From Bacteroidia bacterium (GTDB lineage: Bacteria; Bacteroidota; Bacteroidia; Chitinophagales; Chitinophagaceae), in NCBI GenBank assembly GCA_030429205.1, contig JAUICZ010000001.1:672806-736805 (forward strand): DNA of 64,000 nucleotides, in the 5' to 3' direction. A program made the position numbers and the translations under genes. Positions 52,071-60,589 of the stretch are shown in pieces; the stretch's first letter is position 1; each line of letters opens with the position of its first letter. The notes beneath the pieces were generated by a model, which was not told the DNA's origin, did not search any database, and saw only the letters and a program-made list of their open reading frames with translations.

Positions 52071-52102
52071 CACACGCAACAGGCAAATTGCACAGCCTTT
52101 TT

Positions 52103-52384
52103 ATGTTTGATAAGCTCAGAAAAAAGTGGAAAGTAAGCGGGTTACAACTGGTGTTGATACTCTGTACTTTTGCTATTGGCGGTAGCCTTTGCGGCTATGC
52201 GGGCAGAAAGATCATGTTATTACTCCCTGTTGAAAAGGGTGTACTTTGGTACGTTTTATACATATTGCTGATAACAATACTTTGGCCAATAGCAGTACTA
52301 TTGGTGAGTGTACTATTTGGTCAGTTCAGCTTCTTCAAAAATTACTTGTTGCGTGTAGCCAAACGCCTAGGTATTAAACAATAG
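52103..52384 (+). CDS. Small DUF6787-like membrane protein
   Basis: A 93-residue integral membrane protein with two hydrophobic helices (LQLVLILCTFAIGGSLCGYAG and the segment around WYVLYILLITILWPIAVLL). A basic N-terminus (FDKLRKKWK) and C-terminus (RVAKRLGIKQ) suggest both ends face the cytoplasm. It resembles the DUF6787 family of Bacteroidota, of unknown function. The frame opens at 51908, but that extension runs through the M23 gene's start region and has no family-like sequence, so the ATG at 52103 is used. Its stop is 1 nt from the convergent recO stop. Confidence 0.7.
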   Translation: MFDKLRKKWKVSGLQLVLILCTFAIGGSLCGYAGRKIMLLLPVEKGVLWYVLYILLITILWPIAVLLVSVLFGQFSFFKNYLLRVAKRLGIKQ

Positions 52385-52385
52385 T

Positions 52386-53120
52386 TTAGTGCAATACGGC
52401 CCTTAACACAGGTAAAGATCTAACCTCGCCCATGTGTTGCGAATGCCTGTGCAGAAATGCCAAAAACCAGTCTAATAATCTAAATCTTGTTTCAGAGCTA
52501 ATTGACACTTGTTGTAATTCTTGCATTTTTTTGATGCCTATTAATTTTGAAAGTGCTTTGGCATCATTATCTGTAACATGAGGTTCGTCGTGAGGAGGAT
52601 GTGGAGAAAAGCCGCCGTCTATCATATTTAGATATGGTGTTTCCCGGCTGTAAGTTCCACTAATAGAAAACCCGAGCATTTCACAACTTAGTATCATAAA
52701 GTAAACGGGAAAATTAGCCACCTCATCTGCGGGTAAATCATCCAGTTGGCAAAAGTATTCAAAACAAGCCTCGAATAGTTCCGGCATTGGTGCGTGTTCC
52801 TCCAGCAGCCTCAGTAAGAGTTCTGCAGAAAAAAGAGCAATACTATTTTTCGCTATATGTTCTTGCAGGTTTTGGTAGATGTATGCTAGCTGGAGCTCTT
52901 TAGCTCTTTGCAGATTGGCCTGAGGCTTTTGATATACTACAATATCCAGCAGGCTGGCAGGTTGTAATAATGCTGCTTTGTTGTTTTTAGATTTGCTGCT
53001 GCGTACGCCTTGCATCAGGTAGGGTTGCACCCCGTATACTTCAGTAAAAATGGTACAAATAAGGCTGGTTTCGCCGTATTTAACAGACCTGAGTACTATG
53101 CCTTTTGTTTTTTGAAGCAT
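52386..53120 (-). CDS. recO: DNA repair protein RecO
   Basis: A 244-residue RecO, which helps load RecA onto SSB-coated DNA at gaps. The N-terminal OB-fold is seen as TKGIVLRSVKYGETSLICTIFTE and YGVQPYLMQGVRS. The helical C-terminal part has LFSAELLLRLLEEHAPMPELF and the terminal RLLDWFLAFLHRHSQ. No zinc-finger cysteines are seen, as in many Bacteroidota RecO. It follows the PorZ-like gene by 3 nt, and this adjacency recurs in the phylum. Confidence 0.92.
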   Translation of the reverse strand: MLQKTKGIVLRSVKYGETSLICTIFTEVYGVQPYLMQGVRSSKSKNNKAALLQPASLLDIVVYQKPQANLQRAKELQLAYIYQNLQEHIAKNSIALFSAELLLRLLEEHAPMPELFEACFEYFCQLDDLPADEVANFPVYFMILSCEMLGFSISGTYSRETPYLNMIDGGFSPHPPHDEPHVTDNDAKALSKLIGIKKMQELQQVSISSETRFRLLDWFLAFLHRHSQHMGEVRSLPVLRAVLH

Positions 53121-53123
53121 AGG

Positions 53124-55427
53124 CTACTCCATAAATACCATTTTGCCTGTAGCAGTTTGTAAGCCATCTTTATTGCTGCCAAATATCAGGTAAACACCCG
53201 ACTGTGGTCTTTTGCCGGTATAGTCTTTACCATCCCAAACAGCTTGCCCACCCAGTGCGGTAGTACGATATATCAACTGTCCTGAAATGTCTGTTATGCG
53301 TACATCTGCATTTTCTGCAAAACCTTTTATAGCAATGGTACCTCCATATCCTGATGGTACGGGGTTAGGATAGGTGATCAGGTCTTGATGCTCTTCTCCA
53401 CCGTCTGTTGCCTGGCCTCTGTAACTTACTAACCCTAGTTCTGTACCAAAATATACATCTCCGGTTGCAGGGTCTACTGCTATTTTTTGAATATTGTCTG
53501 ACGGTAATGGGCTGTTCTCTTTAGTAAAACGTTCCAGTATTTCGTCTCCGTCTTCAGAAATGAGCCAAACACCATTATTCGTACCAATCCACTTTCTGTT
53601 TCCTCCATCTACAGCAATTGCCCTTACCTTCTCGTTTTGGAAAAGATAGCCGGCAAAATCATCAAACTGTACAATACGTTTCTCTGCTTCGCAAGTACCG
53701 TTAATTACATCGCCCGGGCAGCTTACTATACCTATACCATCGTTAGTACCAATCCATATACTACCGGTTTTATCGTTCACTATACAGTGTACTTCGTTTT
53801 CCGGTAATCCGCCACTACCTTCTCCGGCTAATAGCTGTCTGTATCTATCATCAGTTTTATCGGCAGGTGTGTGGTTGTCGTCATAAACTATACATCCGCC
53901 ACCGCTACCGGTAGCAAACCATTTTTGGTTTTGATCATCTACTGTTAAATGTATAGCGGCATGTGGTACTGCTCTTAATACAGGGATGCTAAATGTAGCC
54001 CATTGTCCATCCAAAGTGCGTGCAACAAGCTCATTAGGCGTACCTCCAAAAACAGTCATCCAAAAAACACCGTCGTTATCAAAAGCTAAACCACTTACTC
54101 TGTATAGGGTAGAGCCTGTGCTGGACGGGCTGATGAATGTGCCTTGTTTGTAATATTCATAGCTACCATCAGGTTTTAGTATAAACAACCCGCCGGTATG
54201 AGAGCCTGCATAGATGTTACCTGCAGGACCTTTTATTATATTAGAAATATCAAATACACTATCGCCAAACGGTTTGTAGGTAGATGTAGGGTAGTTATCC
54301 CATTCCCCCTCTTTATATACAGAAAAACCGCTTCTGCTACCCAATGGCACATATATATCGCTATAACCACCATGTGCAACAAGTAGCTCTTTGTTATTCA
54401 CGGATATATCAAAGTTAGATACACCCTGAGGACCTTCGGGTAGTACTGTGTTAAATAGCTCTCCCTGCCCTGTTCTTCTCTTTAGTCCGGTAAACTCATC
54501 TGCTATCCAGATAGACTTCTCATTATCATTCGCATCTACTACTTCTGTAGCAAATCCCGGAGTTTTTATGGTGTCTGCAAACGAATAGTCAGGTGCCATT
54601 TTAAATAATGAGCCTCTGAAGTTTGAGTCATAATTCTCAACTATCCATATGCCATTAACTCCGTTGTTAATGTTTCTTATAGAGCTGTCTGTTGATGTAT
54701 ATACGTGCTTTAATGTGTCACTATCCAGTGCAAAAAGGCTGTCAGACATGGTTACAAAAACCTGACTGTTGATGGTAGCCATTGCAATAAAGCTTTTTGA
54801 TGTATCCAGTGCTTCCCACTCAGAAAATGCCTGTAAATTCTTATTGCTTTTAGGGATGCGATATAAGCCTTTGCCAGTAGCTGCGTAATAATATGTGCCC
54901 GCTGCTTTAAAAGATCTTATAGCAATATCTTCACTGTTTTTGGAGAAGGTATAAGTCTCTTTTACTTCATTCCTATCCAAATTCAGAACAACAATACCTA
55001 CATCAGTAGCTAAATAAGCTAAACCATCTTCTGTGTAAATGTTATTGATGTTCTTAGTACCTGTAACTGTTTTTATTTTCAGATCAGGGATGTTGTAGAA
55101 GTTTCCATTCTTAAATAGGTCTATATTACTGTTAGTATAAGCTAAAATGGTGGTTCCTGTTAGTTTATCGTGCCCGATTTTTGCCATACCAACATCAGAC
55201 ATTCCGCCTACTTTACTGTAAGTAGTAAGTTCTTCGTTAGCTATGCTAAAGGTGTAGAAACTGTTTTTAGTAGCAACATATACTGTCACGTCATCTACTG
55301 CTACGCCCACTGCCGATTTGTATGGCATGTGCGAGCGCCACTGGCCAATAGGTCTGTCTTGTGCATTGGCTTGCGGCGATAGAATGCTGATAGTAAGAAG
55401 GCATATAATAAAGCTACGTATACTCAT
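53124..55427 (-). CDS. porZ: PorZ-like type IX secretion component, beta-propeller
   Basis: A 767-residue exported protein resembling PorZ, the T9SS surface protein that in Porphyromonas delivers anionic lipopolysaccharide to the sortase that attaches cargo. It has a signal peptide (ending PQANAQ) and the PorZ-like opening IGQWRSHMPYKSAVGVAV. Two seven-bladed-type propellers follow, with motifs such as DGLAYLATDVGIVVLN, GSIWIGTNDGIGIV and KWIGTNNGVWLI. A C-terminal type A sorting-like domain ends it (YPNPVPSGYGG, VRITDISGQLIYR, GVYLI). A TACATTTG promoter box lies 19 nt upstream. It starts a likely operon with recO. The name rests on architecture and position. Confidence 0.8.
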   Translation of the reverse strand: MSIRSFIICLLTISILSPQANAQDRPIGQWRSHMPYKSAVGVAVDDVTVYVATKNSFYTFSIANEELTTYSKVGGMSDVGMAKIGHDKLTGTTILAYTNSNIDLFKNGNFYNIPDLKIKTVTGTKNINNIYTEDGLAYLATDVGIVVLNLDRNEVKETYTFSKNSEDIAIRSFKAAGTYYYAATGKGLYRIPKSNKNLQAFSEWEALDTSKSFIAMATINSQVFVTMSDSLFALDSDTLKHVYTSTDSSIRNINNGVNGIWIVENYDSNFRGSLFKMAPDYSFADTIKTPGFATEVVDANDNEKSIWIADEFTGLKRRTGQGELFNTVLPEGPQGVSNFDISVNNKELLVAHGGYSDIYVPLGSRSGFSVYKEGEWDNYPTSTYKPFGDSVFDISNIIKGPAGNIYAGSHTGGLFILKPDGSYEYYKQGTFISPSSTGSTLYRVSGLAFDNDGVFWMTVFGGTPNELVARTLDGQWATFSIPVLRAVPHAAIHLTVDDQNQKWFATGSGGGCIVYDDNHTPADKTDDRYRQLLAGEGSGGLPENEVHCIVNDKTGSIWIGTNDGIGIVSCPGDVINGTCEAEKRIVQFDDFAGYLFQNEKVRAIAVDGGNRKWIGTNNGVWLISEDGDEILERFTKENSPLPSDNIQKIAVDPATGDVYFGTELGLVSYRGQATDGGEEHQDLITYPNPVPSGYGGTIAIKGFAENADVRITDISGQLIYRTTALGGQAVWDGKDYTGKRPQSGVYLIFGSNKDGLQTATGKMVFME

Positions 55428-55446
55428 AGTATCTCGGTCTATCTGT

Positions 55447-55454
55447 CAAATGTA
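55447..55454 (-). promoter_or_regulatory. Candidate -7 box for porZ-recO
   Basis: The minus strand reads TACATTTG (exact TAnnTTTG), ending 19 nt before the ATG. Confidence 0.5.
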
Positions 55455-55489
55455 CTGAATTTAAACGGCGTAGAATGTAAGGTTATTGC

Positions 55490-56071
55490 CTAATTGCTAT
55501 GAATGTTCTGTAGCAGATAGGCAATAGTGCGCGGAAAGAAATAGTGCTCCAGCTTGTGTATCCGCCCGGCCAGGCTGTCTGCATCGTCATCCGCTTTTAC
55601 CGGGCAATGAGCTTGCAGTATTTTACTGCCGGCATCATAAATTTCGTTTACGTAATGTATGGTTATGCCGGAAGTGGTTTCGCTGGCATGTAAAACAGCA
55701 TTGTGCACATGGTGTCCGTACATGCCTTTGCCACCATATTTGGGCAATAAAGCAGGGTGGATATTGATGATCTTTTCAGGGAAAGCGGCTATAACATTGG
55801 CAGGTACTTTCCATAAAAAACCTGCCAGAATGATGAGTGAAGGATTGTGTTCTTTCAACTGATCACAAAACTCATCAGTGCTAAAGGTCTCTTTATTGAT
55901 GACTAGTGAGGGGATGCCTTCTTCTTTTGCAATAGATAGTACACCTGCATCAGCTTTGTTACTAACAATAAGGCTGACTTTTGCCTCATTGTTTTTCTTA
56001 AAGTAATCTATAATGGCTTGCGCATTGCTACCTCTGCCCGATGCAAAAATGATTATAGAATGTGTACTCAT
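55490..56071 (-). CDS. purN: Phosphoribosylglycinamide formyltransferase
   Basis: A 193-residue enzyme of purine synthesis that formylates GAR using 10-formyl-tetrahydrofolate. The substrate loop IFASGRGSNAQAII is at residues 7-20. The catalytic set is visible in KIINIHPALLPKYGGKGMYG and GHHVHNAVL (Asn, His) and ITIHYVNEIYDAGSKI (Asp). Length is standard. It stands alone, 62 nt upstream of the porZ-like gene's start region and divergent from the S4 gene. Confidence 0.95.
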   Translation of the reverse strand: MSTHSIIIFASGRGSNAQAIIDYFKKNNEAKVSLIVSNKADAGVLSIAKEEGIPSLVINKETFSTDEFCDQLKEHNPSLIILAGFLWKVPANVIAAFPEKIINIHPALLPKYGGKGMYGHHVHNAVLHASETTSGITIHYVNEIYDAGSKILQAHCPVKADDDADSLAGRIHKLEHYFFPRTIAYLLQNIHSN

Positions 56072-56140
56072 AACTAGTGTAAGTAAAAGTATAAAAAGCT
56101 GTTCTGTTTTTTAATAATAAATAGGGAGATTTGTCTGTCT

Positions 56141-56527
56141 ATGAGTTCAGATAAAGTAAGGTTAGATAAGTATTTGTGGGCCATAAGAATTTTTAAAACA
56201 AGAAGCTTGGCCACAAAAGCTATAGATGATGGAAAGGTAAAACTGGATGGCCTTGGGTTAAAGCCTTCGAGAAATGTTGTTGTAGGTGATACTTACGAGA
56301 TAAAAACTTCTGCCAGAAAATGGTTAATTACAGTTACGGGAGTAATAGAAAGCAGGGTGAAATTTGCCGAAGCAACAAAGCATTATGAGGACATAACACC
56401 TGAAGAAGATAAGCAATACAACAGAAGGCTAAGCAGTAGCTTTTATACCGGAAAGCGCCAAAGTAAAACAGGCCGCCCCACTAAAAAACAGCGTCGCGAC
56501 CTGAATGAATTTTTTGATGAAGATTAG
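56141..56527 (+). CDS. S4-domain RNA-binding protein (Hsp15/HslR type)
   Basis: A 128-residue protein with an N-terminal S4 domain (VRLDKYLWAIRIFKTRSLAT, AIDDGKVKLDG, VVVGDTYEIKT) and a basic tail (GKRQSKTGRPTKKQRRDL). This is the Hsp15 layout; E. coli Hsp15 rescues stalled 50S subunits carrying nascent chains. Function in Bacteroidota is inferred. It is monocistronic, with a stop 1 nt from the convergent lipoprotein gene. Confidence 0.9.
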   Translation: MSSDKVRLDKYLWAIRIFKTRSLATKAIDDGKVKLDGLGLKPSRNVVVGDTYEIKTSARKWLITVTGVIESRVKFAEATKHYEDITPEEDKQYNRRLSSSFYTGKRQSKTGRPTKKQRRDLNEFFDED

Positions 56528-56528
56528 C

Positions 56529-57641
56529 TTAATGTATCGCTATGATATTTGGTACAACACCAGATTGATATAGTTCAAGATTAAGTTTCACCCAGTTCTG
56601 ACCTAAGTCGTCGCTACGGTATAAACCTGTTGATGTTGCTGCGTATATATACTCGCGAACCTCTTCACTTTTAAACTTGTTGTATTTAGAAAGAACTCCA
56701 TGTACTTCTGTACCTTCATCCAATCCGAATGTACGTTCCCATTCTCCCTGGCCACCTAAGCGCCATATACCATTGGTTTTAGTACTCGCGATCAACACTT
56801 TGCCAAATGCACCTGTAGCTCCGGTAATATCATATATGCCACCATCAATTTCAGGTAGTTTAGAAAAGTCATCACCAAAGTTTTTACTCTCATATATACC
56901 GTTAGTAGTGGCATCTCCATTTACTATCACAACCAATACATCGTTGCCTTTGTTGATAACATATGTTTGACCTTGACCTGCTGCGGGTAGGCCATTACTG
57001 TTCTTACCTGTCCATCCGTTTTTGATGTTATCTCTGGTAAATATCTTGCGTGTTGCATCGTCGTATGCTATTACTAAACCATTAGCCAGTTGAGCAAATG
57101 ATGTAATAGTTGATACTGTTAAACCAGATTGGCCATCTTCATGCCACCATACAGAATCCGGATCAGCATTGTATTCGCTATATGCAACAGGTTTCCCAGA
57201 ACCACTGGCAACATAGAATCTGTCTCTTGGCCCGGCTTTAGGAGTATCGTTAAAGTCTTCCAGTTGTATTGCAATAGCAGGTCCAAAAGCTGCAATATTC
57301 AAGTTTCTGTAACTTGGGTTGGTGTTCAAATGAACGCCTGCACTGGTATCAGGTTCGCTTACATGCAAATCTGCACCAGCAGGGGCTCTGAATATTAAGC
57401 GATGCCCTGAAGAGTAGACAGACTCTACAAAACCGGCACCTTGAGAACCGCTCCAGCGCTTAAATTTTTCTCCATCGTTTGTACCCCAAACAAGCCCTTG
57501 TTCATCTACTATGAATAATGAATATGGCTTTTGTACATACCCGTCGTCTGGTCCGGGGTTTCTCTTCTGTTGGCAACCTTGAAGTGCAAAAGCCACTAAG
57601 GTCACACATATCACTGTGTAAACTGTGTGAATACGACGCAT
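56529..57641 (-). CDS. Propeller lipoprotein with Asp-box repeats
   Basis: A 370-residue lipoprotein. The lipobox ALQGC lies near residue 23 after a hydrophobic stretch (VICVTLVAF), then QQKRNPGPDD. The rest shows propeller-type blades, with Asp-box-like patterns RSDDLGQNWVKL near the C-terminus and ESKNFGDDFSKL, as in sialidase- or BNR-like folds, but no catalytic set that I can identify. It may bind a surface ligand or act in envelope upkeep. The frame extends to a TTG at 57662; I chose the ATG at 57641, which gives a compact lipoprotein signal. The minus-strand AACCTTTG about 46 nt upstream is a near-match to the promoter box. Confidence 0.7.
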   Translation of the reverse strand: MRRIHTVYTVICVTLVAFALQGCQQKRNPGPDDGYVQKPYSLFIVDEQGLVWGTNDGEKFKRWSGSQGAGFVESVYSSGHRLIFRAPAGADLHVSEPDTSAGVHLNTNPSYRNLNIAAFGPAIAIQLEDFNDTPKAGPRDRFYVASGSGKPVAYSEYNADPDSVWWHEDGQSGLTVSTITSFAQLANGLVIAYDDATRKIFTRDNIKNGWTGKNSNGLPAAGQGQTYVINKGNDVLVVIVNGDATTNGIYESKNFGDDFSKLPEIDGGIYDITGATGAFGKVLIASTKTNGIWRLGGQGEWERTFGLDEGTEVHGVLSKYNKFKSEEVREYIYAATSTGLYRSDDLGQNWVKLNLELYQSGVVPNIIAIH

Positions 57642-57726
57642 CGAGATATTAATTTTCACCAAGTTTATGAAAAAATGTTAATAAATCAAAGGTTTTTGGC
57701 TCATTCTAAGCAAGTTATAACCCATT

Positions 57727-57753
57727 ATTGCTGAATATTAAACCATCAGCAAT
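57727..57753 (-). terminator. Weak hairpin downstream of the DUF3127 gene
   Basis: ATTGCTGA (57727-57734) pairs with TCAGCAAT (57746-57753) around an 11-base loop. It lacks a U-run on the minus strand, so it may be a processing or stabilising hairpin rather than a terminator. Confidence 0.3.
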
Positions 57754-57770
57754 TAAAAGTTAGATTCTAC

Positions 57771-58190
57771 CTAAAATGGTAAGTCATCAGCGCTCTCTGG
57801 TGACGGGTTAAAATTAGCATCCGCACCTTGCGCAGGGGCATTATTAGGCACATTAGTGTAAGCAGGCGATGCAGGTGGTGCCTGGTTTGTACCAGCTTGC
57901 TGTGCATGCTCAATACGCCATGCATCCAGGTTGGTAATATAATTTACCTTGCCATCGCGCTCCCACTTATTACCTTTTATGTTAAAATTCACCTTAATAG
58001 AATCGCCCTCGTTAAAGTTGTCTATGATATCGCACTTGTTTTGTACCAACTGCATTTTGGCATAGTTAGTATAAACATTACCGTTGATCTCTTCTGCGAT
58101 CTCCAGTACAAATTCACGTTTTTTAAAGCGTTCACTTACTTGTTGTGTATCGTTGATCGCAATTAATTTTCCTGTGATTTCAAAGCTCAT
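57771..58190 (-). CDS. DUF3127 OB-fold protein, SSB-like tail
   Basis: A 139-residue protein of the DUF3127 family, common in Bacteroidota. The conserved part (1-100) shows FEITGKLIAINDTQQVSERF, KKREFVLEIAEEINGNVYTN, IKVNFNIKGNKWERDGKVNY and TNLDAWRIE, an OB-fold related to single-stranded DNA-binding proteins. A proline/glutamine/alanine linker follows. The last residues are ESADDLPF, closely like the acidic D-D-x-P-F tip that SSB uses to bind repair and replication enzymes. Nucleic-acid binding is inferred; no experimental role is known to me. No replication gene is adjacent. Confidence 0.85.
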   Translation of the reverse strand: MSFEITGKLIAINDTQQVSERFKKREFVLEIAEEINGNVYTNYAKMQLVQNKCDIIDNFNEGDSIKVNFNIKGNKWERDGKVNYITNLDAWRIEHAQQAGTNQAPPASPAYTNVPNNAPAQGADANFNPSPESADDLPF

Positions 58191-58263
58191 CTTTATCTGT
58201 TATTTTAATTTTTTACGTAAAAAGAGGACAGTAAAGGTAGTAAATATTTAGGGTCGCTTGAAT

Positions 58264-58290
58264 AAAAAAAGCTGCCAATTGGCAGCTTTT
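58264..58290 (-). terminator. Terminator of the small unknown gene
   Basis: AAAAGCTGCC (58267-58276) and GGCAGCTTTT (58281-58290) form a ten-pair stem with an AATT loop. The minus strand continues as a T-run. It overlaps the stop codon of the gene ending at 58289. Confidence 0.8.
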
Positions 58291-58528
58291 AATAACCTTT
58301 TGCTTCAATAGCTTTTTGAAGTCCGTTCTCGTAGTCTAAAATATCCTGACCTAAAATTTTATGGTAAAGGATTTGCCAACCTCTGTCTTGTATCTTAGAC
58401 ATGAAGAAGGAAACGTTTTGATTGTTGTTGTCTTTTACAAAAAATACAACAATGCCACTGGTAAGCATTAGCTTTTGGAATGAAAAGTCAGTACCCTTGA
58501 CGTTTGCACCAAATTCAATTGAGTTCAT
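58289..58528 (-). CDS. Small protein of unknown function
   Basis: A 79-residue protein that I do not recognise. It has no signal peptide, no cysteine and no hydrophobic helix long enough to span a membrane. A central strand-rich part (LTSGIVVFFVKDNNNQNVSFF) is followed by a helix (GLQKAIEAKGY). It looks like a small cytoplasmic alpha/beta domain, perhaps a conserved Bacteroidota protein. A terminator overlaps its stop codon, which supports it as a real transcribed gene. Confidence 0.55.
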   Translation of the reverse strand: MNSIEFGANVKGTDFSFQKLMLTSGIVVFFVKDNNNQNVSFFMSKIQDRGWQILYHKILGQDILDYENGLQKAIEAKGY

Positions 58529-58767
58529 AATAACAGTCTCGTTTGCCTTATAACAATTAATTCGTGCTTCTCTTTCTTCCTATACGTATGGTATACTTTT
58601 CGGGGAACGAATATAATAATCTAACTTCAAATGTAAAAATAGCTTTATATACAAATAATCCTTGTAGAAATAATTCTATATGTATTTTTTATTGTTTTAA
58701 AGATATTCGCACGTTTTTTGTTGGGGGAGAGAGAGGTTTTACTGAAGGCCCTACAAAGTATTGTTAC

Positions 58768-59385
58768 ATGAGTAAGAGGATATTGGTTGCAGATGATCAC
58801 AGTTTGATACGCAAAGGGGTCAAGCTATTATTGCAGGATCACTTTAAGCATAAGTGTATTACAGAAGCATCTAGCTGTAATGCTTTAATGCAGACTTTGC
58901 AGAAGAAGGAGTATACTCATCTGGTGCTGGATCTTATCCTGTCAGACGGTACATCGCTAGAGGTAATACCAAACATCAGGCAATTATATCCTGCTTTGAA
59001 GATCATGGTGTTTTCTATGCTGAGTGCAGAAGTATACGGTGAGGCACTAAAACAGTATGGTATAAACTACTATCTGGTAAAAACTGCTGATGAAGATGAA
59101 ATGGTACAATTTCTGGATGCTTTTCTAAATGAAAAGGCAGCACCGGCAATACCAGACTCAGGCAAGAATACTAAGAACAACCCCTTTGTACTGCTTTCTG
59201 CGCGCGAATTAGAGGTGCTACATTACATCTTTACAGGTTATGGCACCAAAGAAATATCAAATATCCTAAACTTGCGGATGAGCACTATCTCTACTATTAA
59301 GGGAAGGATATTTGAAAAGACAAACACAAAGAATATTAAAGAGTTAATACAATTAGGCGCTCTGTATAACATCAACTATATGTAA
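58768..59385 (+). CDS. NarL-type response regulator
   Basis: A 205-residue two-component regulator. The receiver domain (1-125) begins KRILVADDHSLIRKG, carries the phospho-acceptor in LVLDLILSDG, and has the lysine in YYLVKTA. The C-terminal LuxR-type helix-turn-helix (about 145-205) shows LSARELEVLHYIFTGYGTKE and TISTIKGRIFEKTNTKN. The frame opens at 58564, but that extension is not domain-like. The ATG at 58768, directly before the KRILVADD motif, is the right start. The linked histidine kinase follows after 24 nt, so this is a cognate pair. Confidence 0.9.
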   Translation: MSKRILVADDHSLIRKGVKLLLQDHFKHKCITEASSCNALMQTLQKKEYTHLVLDLILSDGTSLEVIPNIRQLYPALKIMVFSMLSAEVYGEALKQYGINYYLVKTADEDEMVQFLDAFLNEKAAPAIPDSGKNTKNNPFVLLSARELEVLHYIFTGYGTKEISNILNLRMSTISTIKGRIFEKTNTKNIKELIQLGALYNINYM

Positions 59386-59409
59386 TATATTACATGAAAA
59401 TTCTGTGGG

Positions 59410-60297
59410 TTGGTTTCTGTACTGATTGATATAAACTCTGATTACTTTCTATTACCTGTAGTAGCGGCAATTTTGCTTAGCGCAGCCATCTGCTCCGGTA
59501 TAACCTATCTTATATTAGCCCGTTCCAATGCTATCAAAGAAAAGATATTACGAATACACGTAGAGCGAAAAGTAAATGAGATTGAACGAAAGAATGAGGA
59601 GCTGGAAAAGAATAACCTCATCAAAACAAGGCTGATATCTATTATCAGTCATGATATCATTACTCCGCTCAGGTTCATGCATATGACGGGTAGTAAACTC
59701 ATCCAGTCATCAGATTCAATAGAGCGGAAAGACTGTAATGAAATACTTACAGAGATCGTAGATACTTCCAGTGAGTTGGAAGCATTGTCTACCAATATGC
59801 TCAACTGGATCAAGTATCAAAACAAAAACATCAGGCTCATTAAAGAGCCGGTCAATGTGCATAATCTGGTCAATAGTGTGTTTTCTGTACTTAACGCCAC
59901 CGCCAGGTATAAAAATGTGAAGCTGATCAATAATGTTAAAGAAGATCTGCTAGCCAACCTATACAATGAACCGTTGAAGGTCATCTTATATAATATCGTG
60001 GTAAACGGCATTAACTTCACACAGTCGGGCGAGATCAGTATTTCTGCTAAGCAAAAAAAGACGGGCTTACAGATAGTGGTTCAAGATCATGGCGCCGGAA
60101 TGTCTCAACAACAAATAGATAATTTATTGTCTAACGAGTTTGTAATTGCTACAGCAAATACCAGTGGCAGAAAAGGAAATGGACTGGGTTATCAAATAGT
60201 AAAAGACCTGTTGCAGCTTACCGGAGGTAAAATAGCGATAAACAGTGTTTTGAATGAAGGGACCAAGGTAAAACTGCTGTTTGTAGACGAGGCATAA
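59410..60297 (+). CDS. Membrane-anchored sensor histidine kinase
   Basis: A 295-residue kinase with one N-terminal membrane helix (YFLLPVVAAILLSAAICSG), then a charged coiled-coil linker (ERKVNEIERKNEELEKNN) and the catalytic core. The H-box SIISHDIITPLRFMHM holds the phosphorylated His. The N-box region reads ILYNIVVNGINFTQSG, with a further D-x-G-x-G-like loop in VQDHGAGMSQQQ and a GxG in GRKGNGLGYQIVKDL. No sizeable extracytoplasmic sensor is present, so it may sense membrane or cytoplasmic signals. The start is TTG at 59410. The ATG at 59394 is out of frame and hits a stop after 11 codons. It pairs with the preceding response regulator. Confidence 0.85.
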   Translation: MVSVLIDINSDYFLLPVVAAILLSAAICSGITYLILARSNAIKEKILRIHVERKVNEIERKNEELEKNNLIKTRLISIISHDIITPLRFMHMTGSKLIQSSDSIERKDCNEILTEIVDTSSELEALSTNMLNWIKYQNKNIRLIKEPVNVHNLVNSVFSVLNATARYKNVKLINNVKEDLLANLYNEPLKVILYNIVVNGINFTQSGEISISAKQKKTGLQIVVQDHGAGMSQQQIDNLLSNEFVIATANTSGRKGNGLGYQIVKDLLQLTGGKIAINSVLNEGTKVKLLFVDEA

Positions 60298-60326
60298 AAA
60301 AAGAGAGCACAGATAGTACTCTCTTT
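60296..60326 (-). terminator. Terminator of tRNA-His
   Basis: On the minus strand AAAGAGAG pairs with CTCTCTTT (plus 60300-60307 and 60319-60326), followed by a run of T. It lies just past the tRNA 3' end and overlaps the kinase stop region. Confidence 0.75.
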
Positions 60327-60331
60327 CTGGG

Positions 60332-60406
<75 letters not shown>

Positions 60407-60565
60407 ATTTTCCAAACGGGTAGCAAAGGTAAGTAAAATTGCTATTTCCAACATAATTATCACTGTGTTTCAAGAAAAAATAATTTATGGGTTATGTAAG
60501 CCGATCTTTTCTCTAATAAGGGCTTAATTGTATGAGTTTTAACAAATATTCCATAAGAGGGGTGT

Positions 60566-60573
60566 TATATTTG
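60566..60573 (+). promoter_or_regulatory. Candidate -7 box for the outer-membrane barrel gene
   Basis: TATATTTG (exact TAnnTTTG) lies 16 nt before the ATG at 60590. Confidence 0.5.
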
Positions 60574-60589
60574 CGCTTCAAATAATGTT

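Noticed and set aside
51908-52102. N-terminal extension of the DUF6787 frame
   Set aside because: It overlaps the start of the M23 gene on the other strand and lies upstream of a promoter box; the family-like part begins at 52103.
58564-58767. N-terminal extension of the NarL-type regulator
   Set aside because: Low-complexity, not receiver-like; the domain begins immediately after the ATG at 58768.
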